Shown here piece by piece: positions 61,112 through 64,000 of a stretch of 64,000 bases of DNA. Each line of letters starts with the position of its first letter. Positions within the stretch are counted from its first letter, which is position 1. Made by a program: the position numbers and the translations under genes. The stretch comes from DASYDU01 sp050248495 (GTDB lineage: Bacteria; Planctomycetota; Planctomycetia; Pirellulales; Lacipirellulaceae). The notes beneath the pieces were generated by a model, which searched no databases, was not told the origin of the DNA, and saw only the letters and a program-made list of their open reading frames with translations. The stretch lies in assembly GCA_050248495.1 (NCBI GenBank), contig JBFWSG010000016.1, forward strand, positions 50,158 to 114,157. The letters run 5' to 3'.

Positions 61112-61975
61112 TCACACTGGATGATCGAATTCCAAAGACACTCCCTTGCGGGAGAGCTGTTGCCGAGTGAGCGGCGCGAACTTCTGGCCCTTGACCAACT
61201 GGCAGTCGACCGTCATCTTCGTGCATCGAGCCCGGCCGAAGATGCTGGCCACCGCGGCGTCCGCCGCATCGCGGCCGGTGGCGATCCGCACCAGACCGTT
61301 GGGCGAAGAAAGCCGCGTGGGATCGAACACCAGCCAGCGTCCGCCGACATACGCCTCGAAGCAGGCGTGGAAATCGGGCGGTTCGAGCTGGTAGGCGTAA
61401 CCCGTGAAATATCTCGCGGGAATGCTCAGCGCCCGGCAGAGCGCGATCCCCAGATGAGCGAAGTCGCGGCACACTCCGGTCCGCTGCGTCACGGTGTCGT
61501 AAGCCGACGTTTCTGAGTCGGTGCTGCCGCGCAGGTACTCGACGTTGTCGAAAATCCAATCGACGATCGCCAGCACCTTTTGGTAGGGATGCTCGATCTT
61601 GCCGAAGTAGTCCCACGCCAGCCGGCTCAGCCGGTCGGATTGGCAATAGCGGCTGGGGAACAGATAGGAAATCACGCGCCGATCCAGCTCGGCAACCGGC
61701 AGGTGCTCGATCGACGTGGACGAAATCAATTCGTGGTGGCACTCGATCGTCGCGGCATACTTGATCGCCAGCAGCTTTTTCTTGCCGGTCTCGAGCCGCA
61801 CGAACCGGTTTTCGTCCCCTTCGGTACTGAACTCCTCGACCTTCACATACGGTTCGACCGCGAACTGCTCTTCGAGGATGGTCTGGCTGGAATTTCGCTG
61901 CGCGTGAATGTTGAGGATCAGCGTCGAGGGCTGCTTGATCTCGTATTCGAGCTGTCCGGACACTTGGAAACGCAT
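61112..61975 (-). CDS. Transglutaminase-like protein
   Basis: 287 residues. An N-terminal beta domain (FQVSGQLEYEIKQPSTLILNIHAQ) is followed by the catalytic core: Cys in RTGVCRDFAHLGIALCRAL, His in PDFHACFEAYVGGRW and Asp in VFDPTRLSSP. All triad positions are intact. It is a paralogue of the downstream gene, and the two share the segment order. No signal peptide; cytoplasmic. The kinase gene upstream ends 87 bp before its start. Confidence 0.87.
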   Translation of the reverse strand: MRFQVSGQLEYEIKQPSTLILNIHAQRNSSQTILEEQFAVEPYVKVEEFSTEGDENRFVRLETGKKKLLAIKYAATIECHHELISSTSIEHLPVAELDRRVISYLFPSRYCQSDRLSRLAWDYFGKIEHPYQKVLAIVDWIFDNVEYLRGSTDSETSAYDTVTQRTGVCRDFAHLGIALCRALSIPARYFTGYAYQLEPPDFHACFEAYVGGRWLVFDPTRLSSPNGLVRIATGRDAADAAVASIFGRARCTKMTVDCQLVKGQKFAPLTRQQLSRKGVSLEFDHPV

Positions 61976-62062
61976 CTTGTCCTCGTACGGGTACGGATTC
62001 CCAGCGAATGAGGGAGTGAATCACGGGGGGCGGGAGAAGCAAAATCCGTGCCGCGAGGATCG

Positions 62063-63838
62063 TCACACTGCGGCCGCTTCCACCAGATCCGCAGCCAGCT
62101 TCTTCCGCTCCGGGCAGCCGTTGCAGTTCCACCATTCATGCGCCCGATCGCTCGACCAGGGGTCGTCGAGCTGCACGTCGCGAAGCGCCCGCTGCAGTGC
62201 GGCGACCTCCTGATAACGGTGATCCGGATCCTTTTCCAGGCAGCGGAGCACGACTTCTTCCAGGTCGCGCGGAATCGAGGCGTTGTGCTCCCGCGGCGGC
62301 ACGACTTCCTGCGAAGCGTGAGCGATCATCACTTTGACCGGATTGTCGTGCTCGAACGGCGCTCGGCCTGTGAGCATGAAATATAACACGGCGCCCAGCG
62401 AATAGATGTCGCTGCGGGCATCGACATTTTCCTCGCCGCTGGCCTGCTCGGGCGACATGAACAGCGGCGAGCCGGTGATCGTGCCTTGCACCGTGAGGTG
62501 CATCGTCCCGTCGCCGGTCTCGATCGTCTTCTTGGCCAGCCCGAAGTCGAGCAGCTTGGCGACGTCGAAAATGCCGCCCCGATAGGCGCAGAAAATGTTC
62601 GCCGGCTTGATATCGCGGTGAACCAGCCCGATGCCGTGGGCTTCAATCAGCGCGGCACAAACCTGGTCCATCAAGTACACGGTCCGTCCCGCGGGCAGCG
62701 GCCCGTAGTCGTCGACCATCTCGCCCACGTTGTGGCCGGGGAGGAATTCCATCACGTAGTAGAACGTGCCGTCCGCCGTGCGGCCGTAGTCGTAAATATC
62801 GATCGAGTTCCAGTGCGACAGCTTGGCCGTGGCCCGCACCTCGCGCTCAAAGCGGGCGAGCGCGTGCGGATCGCCGGCCTTCTCGGGGCGAATGATCTTC
62901 ACCGCGCAGGGCCGCTTCATCATCTTGTGCTCGGCCAGGTAAACTTCGCCCATGCCGCCGCCGCCGAGCTTCTGCTTGAGCCGGTATTGGCCCAGCTGCT
63001 TGGCCGCGAAGGCCTCGCGCCGCAACGTGCCGATCGTGTGCACCCCAACCGTGCCGACCATCACGGCGATCGCCAGCACCATGATCTGGCCGCTCACGAA
63101 GCCTTCATGCTCCGGCCGCGACAAGATCGCATTGAACGCCGGAATCGCGTAACTCATGTAGAGCATCATCGCCACGGGTAGCGCCCCCACCAGCCCGAGC
63201 ACCGCCGCGGCCCGCTGCCACGTATTGGGGATGAACAGCGCATAGGTGAAGATCACGAGCATCCACGGCGCCACTAAGAGTGGCACAAAAGCCCGCCCTT
63301 CCTCCAGGTTCACGGCCGCGGAAACTTCGCGAATTTCCTTCAATACGAAGAACAGCGCCGGCAATCCGAACACCAGCAGCTCAGCGACCCGCAACTTCGT
63401 CAAATTGAAGTTACAGCGGTGGCACAGCTTGACGGCCAACAGCCCCAGCAGCACCGTCACCGTGGCATGTGCGTAGAGCAGGTTGCGAAACTCCGGCTGG
63501 CCCCATTCCTCCCAATAGAACGGCCAGCGCAGCAAGAATGCGAAGAAACCGATGAAAAACAGCACCGCGGCGATCTGCAGCCGGTTCCGCAAGACGTCGC
63601 GCGTCTCCTGGCTCATGTGAGGCGCGCTGCCCTCGACCAGGGCCACCTGGCGACGAGCCGAATCGCTCATGCGGTTCGTGGGATCCTCCGCGTGCTTGTA
63701 CCGCGACGGCGGTACCAGCACGGTTTCGTCGCCCAACGATGAGTGGGCAGAACCGTTGGTATGAGGATCGGAATCGAAAGGCGGCACGAGGCTACCTCGA
63801 GCGATAGGTGGGAAAGACGCCTGGAAAGCTCCTTCCAT
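62063..63838 (-). CDS. Membrane serine/threonine protein kinase
   Basis: 591 residues. Residues about 65-285 contain six or so membrane helices (RLQIAAVLFFIGFFAFLLRW, ATVTVLLGLLAVKLC, ELLVFGLPALFFVLK, LLVAPWMLVIFTYALF, AAAVLGLVGALPVAMML, MVLAIAVMVGTVGVH). A Hanks-type kinase follows at about 290-560: glycine loop LGGGGMGEVYLAE, VAIK-like CAVKII, catalytic HRDIKPANIF, LDFGLAKK and MSPEQASGE. The kinase is at the C-terminus and the membrane part at the N-terminus. The final residues contain CNGCPERKK. The ATG at 63838 is supported by AGG close upstream; a start at MSDSARR (63667) is possible. Confidence 0.9.
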   Translation of the reverse strand: MEGAFQASFPPIARGSLVPPFDSDPHTNGSAHSSLGDETVLVPPSRYKHAEDPTNRMSDSARRQVALVEGSAPHMSQETRDVLRNRLQIAAVLFFIGFFAFLLRWPFYWEEWGQPEFRNLLYAHATVTVLLGLLAVKLCHRCNFNLTKLRVAELLVFGLPALFFVLKEIREVSAAVNLEEGRAFVPLLVAPWMLVIFTYALFIPNTWQRAAAVLGLVGALPVAMMLYMSYAIPAFNAILSRPEHEGFVSGQIMVLAIAVMVGTVGVHTIGTLRREAFAAKQLGQYRLKQKLGGGGMGEVYLAEHKMMKRPCAVKIIRPEKAGDPHALARFEREVRATAKLSHWNSIDIYDYGRTADGTFYYVMEFLPGHNVGEMVDDYGPLPAGRTVYLMDQVCAALIEAHGIGLVHRDIKPANIFCAYRGGIFDVAKLLDFGLAKKTIETGDGTMHLTVQGTITGSPLFMSPEQASGEENVDARSDIYSLGAVLYFMLTGRAPFEHDNPVKVMIAHASQEVVPPREHNASIPRDLEEVVLRCLEKDPDHRYQEVAALQRALRDVQLDDPWSSDRAHEWWNCNGCPERKKLAADLVEAAAV

Positions 63839-63890
63839 CCTACGCAGCGGCCGCCCTTTGGGGCAGGGGGAACGGCCAAACGCCGTGAAT

Positions 63891-64000
63891 CTAAGCCGCT
63901 TTTCGCTCGCCCAGCGCGGCCGCCTGCTTGACGAGCAGCGAATTCTTCAACAGCTCGAACGCGGGTCGGTTCGCCGCGTCGATCCGCTCGCGGAGCACGA
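63891..64000 (-). CDS. C-terminal end of an unidentified protein
   Basis: Only the last 36 residues lie in the window, ending LLKNSLLVKQAAALGERKAA and a TAG at 63893-63891. The window edge cuts it. It is basic and helical and I recognise no family. The next gene on the strand is the kinase, 52 bp away. Confidence 0.55.
   Translation of the reverse strand, partial: VLRERIDAANRPAFELLKNSLLVKQAAALGERKAA

Overview
The window reads as chromosomal DNA of a Planctomycetota bacterium, most likely Pirellulales-like (the rank is inferred, not tested). The signs are a secreted DUF1501 protein next to a DUF1549/DUF1553 protein, two DUF1559 pilin-like proteins, PEP-CTERM proteins with dockerin-like calcium loops, an N-terminal LEARSLLA anchor-like motif, a DUF1080 protein, two RhaT-type symporters, and a Rho factor with a glycine/arginine-rich N-terminus. 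GC is high through most genes and both strands are densely coded. I found no transposase, rRNA operon, CRISPR array or prophage.

Layout. 1-606: N-terminal half of an M24 (creatinase/Xaa-Pro peptidase-like) protein, cut by the window edge. 845-14369: a catabolic island with a FAH-family hydrolase, a ribose-type ABC importer, an HpcH/HpaI aldolase, a GntR regulator with two winged-helix domains, an Ldh2-type dehydrogenase, a beta-keto acid cleavage enzyme, a sugar isomerase-like protein, a zinc alcohol dehydrogenase, an esterase, an MFS transporter and a ureidoglycolate lyase-like protein. Together they look like uptake and oxidative/aldolytic breakdown of a sugar or sugar acid that I cannot name.

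14397-26820: a cell-surface island. Two copies of a module (DUF1559 pilin-like protein, small regulatory-domain lipoprotein, secreted beta-helix-like protein) are arranged divergently around two PEP-CTERM genes. 26863-30631: the DUF1501 and DUF1549/1553 pair. 30967-34598: RhaT symporter, GlpX-type bisphosphatase, short adenylate kinase and an Lrp regulator. 34809-36321: tRNA-Ser(GGA) and rho, followed by about 1.1 kb without a recognisable gene.

37471-49851: envelope and housekeeping genes: a thioredoxin-YHS fusion, a HEAT/TPR protein, a triple STN-domain protein, an NhaD/ArsB-type transporter, RNase D, a lipoprotein and a large DUF11-repeat protein. This stretch also holds a decayed remnant of a DUF556/MfnB gene. 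50110-54365: bioB, a PSP1-domain protein, a DUF1080 protein and a beta-propeller/dockerin protein. 54413-60037: a minus-strand run containing leuC and leuD, with two small lower-GC genes lodged between them; one resembles the Tse2 toxin family. 60203-64000: two transglutaminase-like proteins, a membrane serine/threonine kinase and the tail of an unidentified gene.

Non-coding signals of note are a perfect palindromic operator in the gntR promoter, an 11-bp motif (ATYGCTAAAAA) recurring at five intergenic sites, and three interspersed palindromic repeats built from 7-8 bp units. One of those repeats encodes most of a signal peptide.
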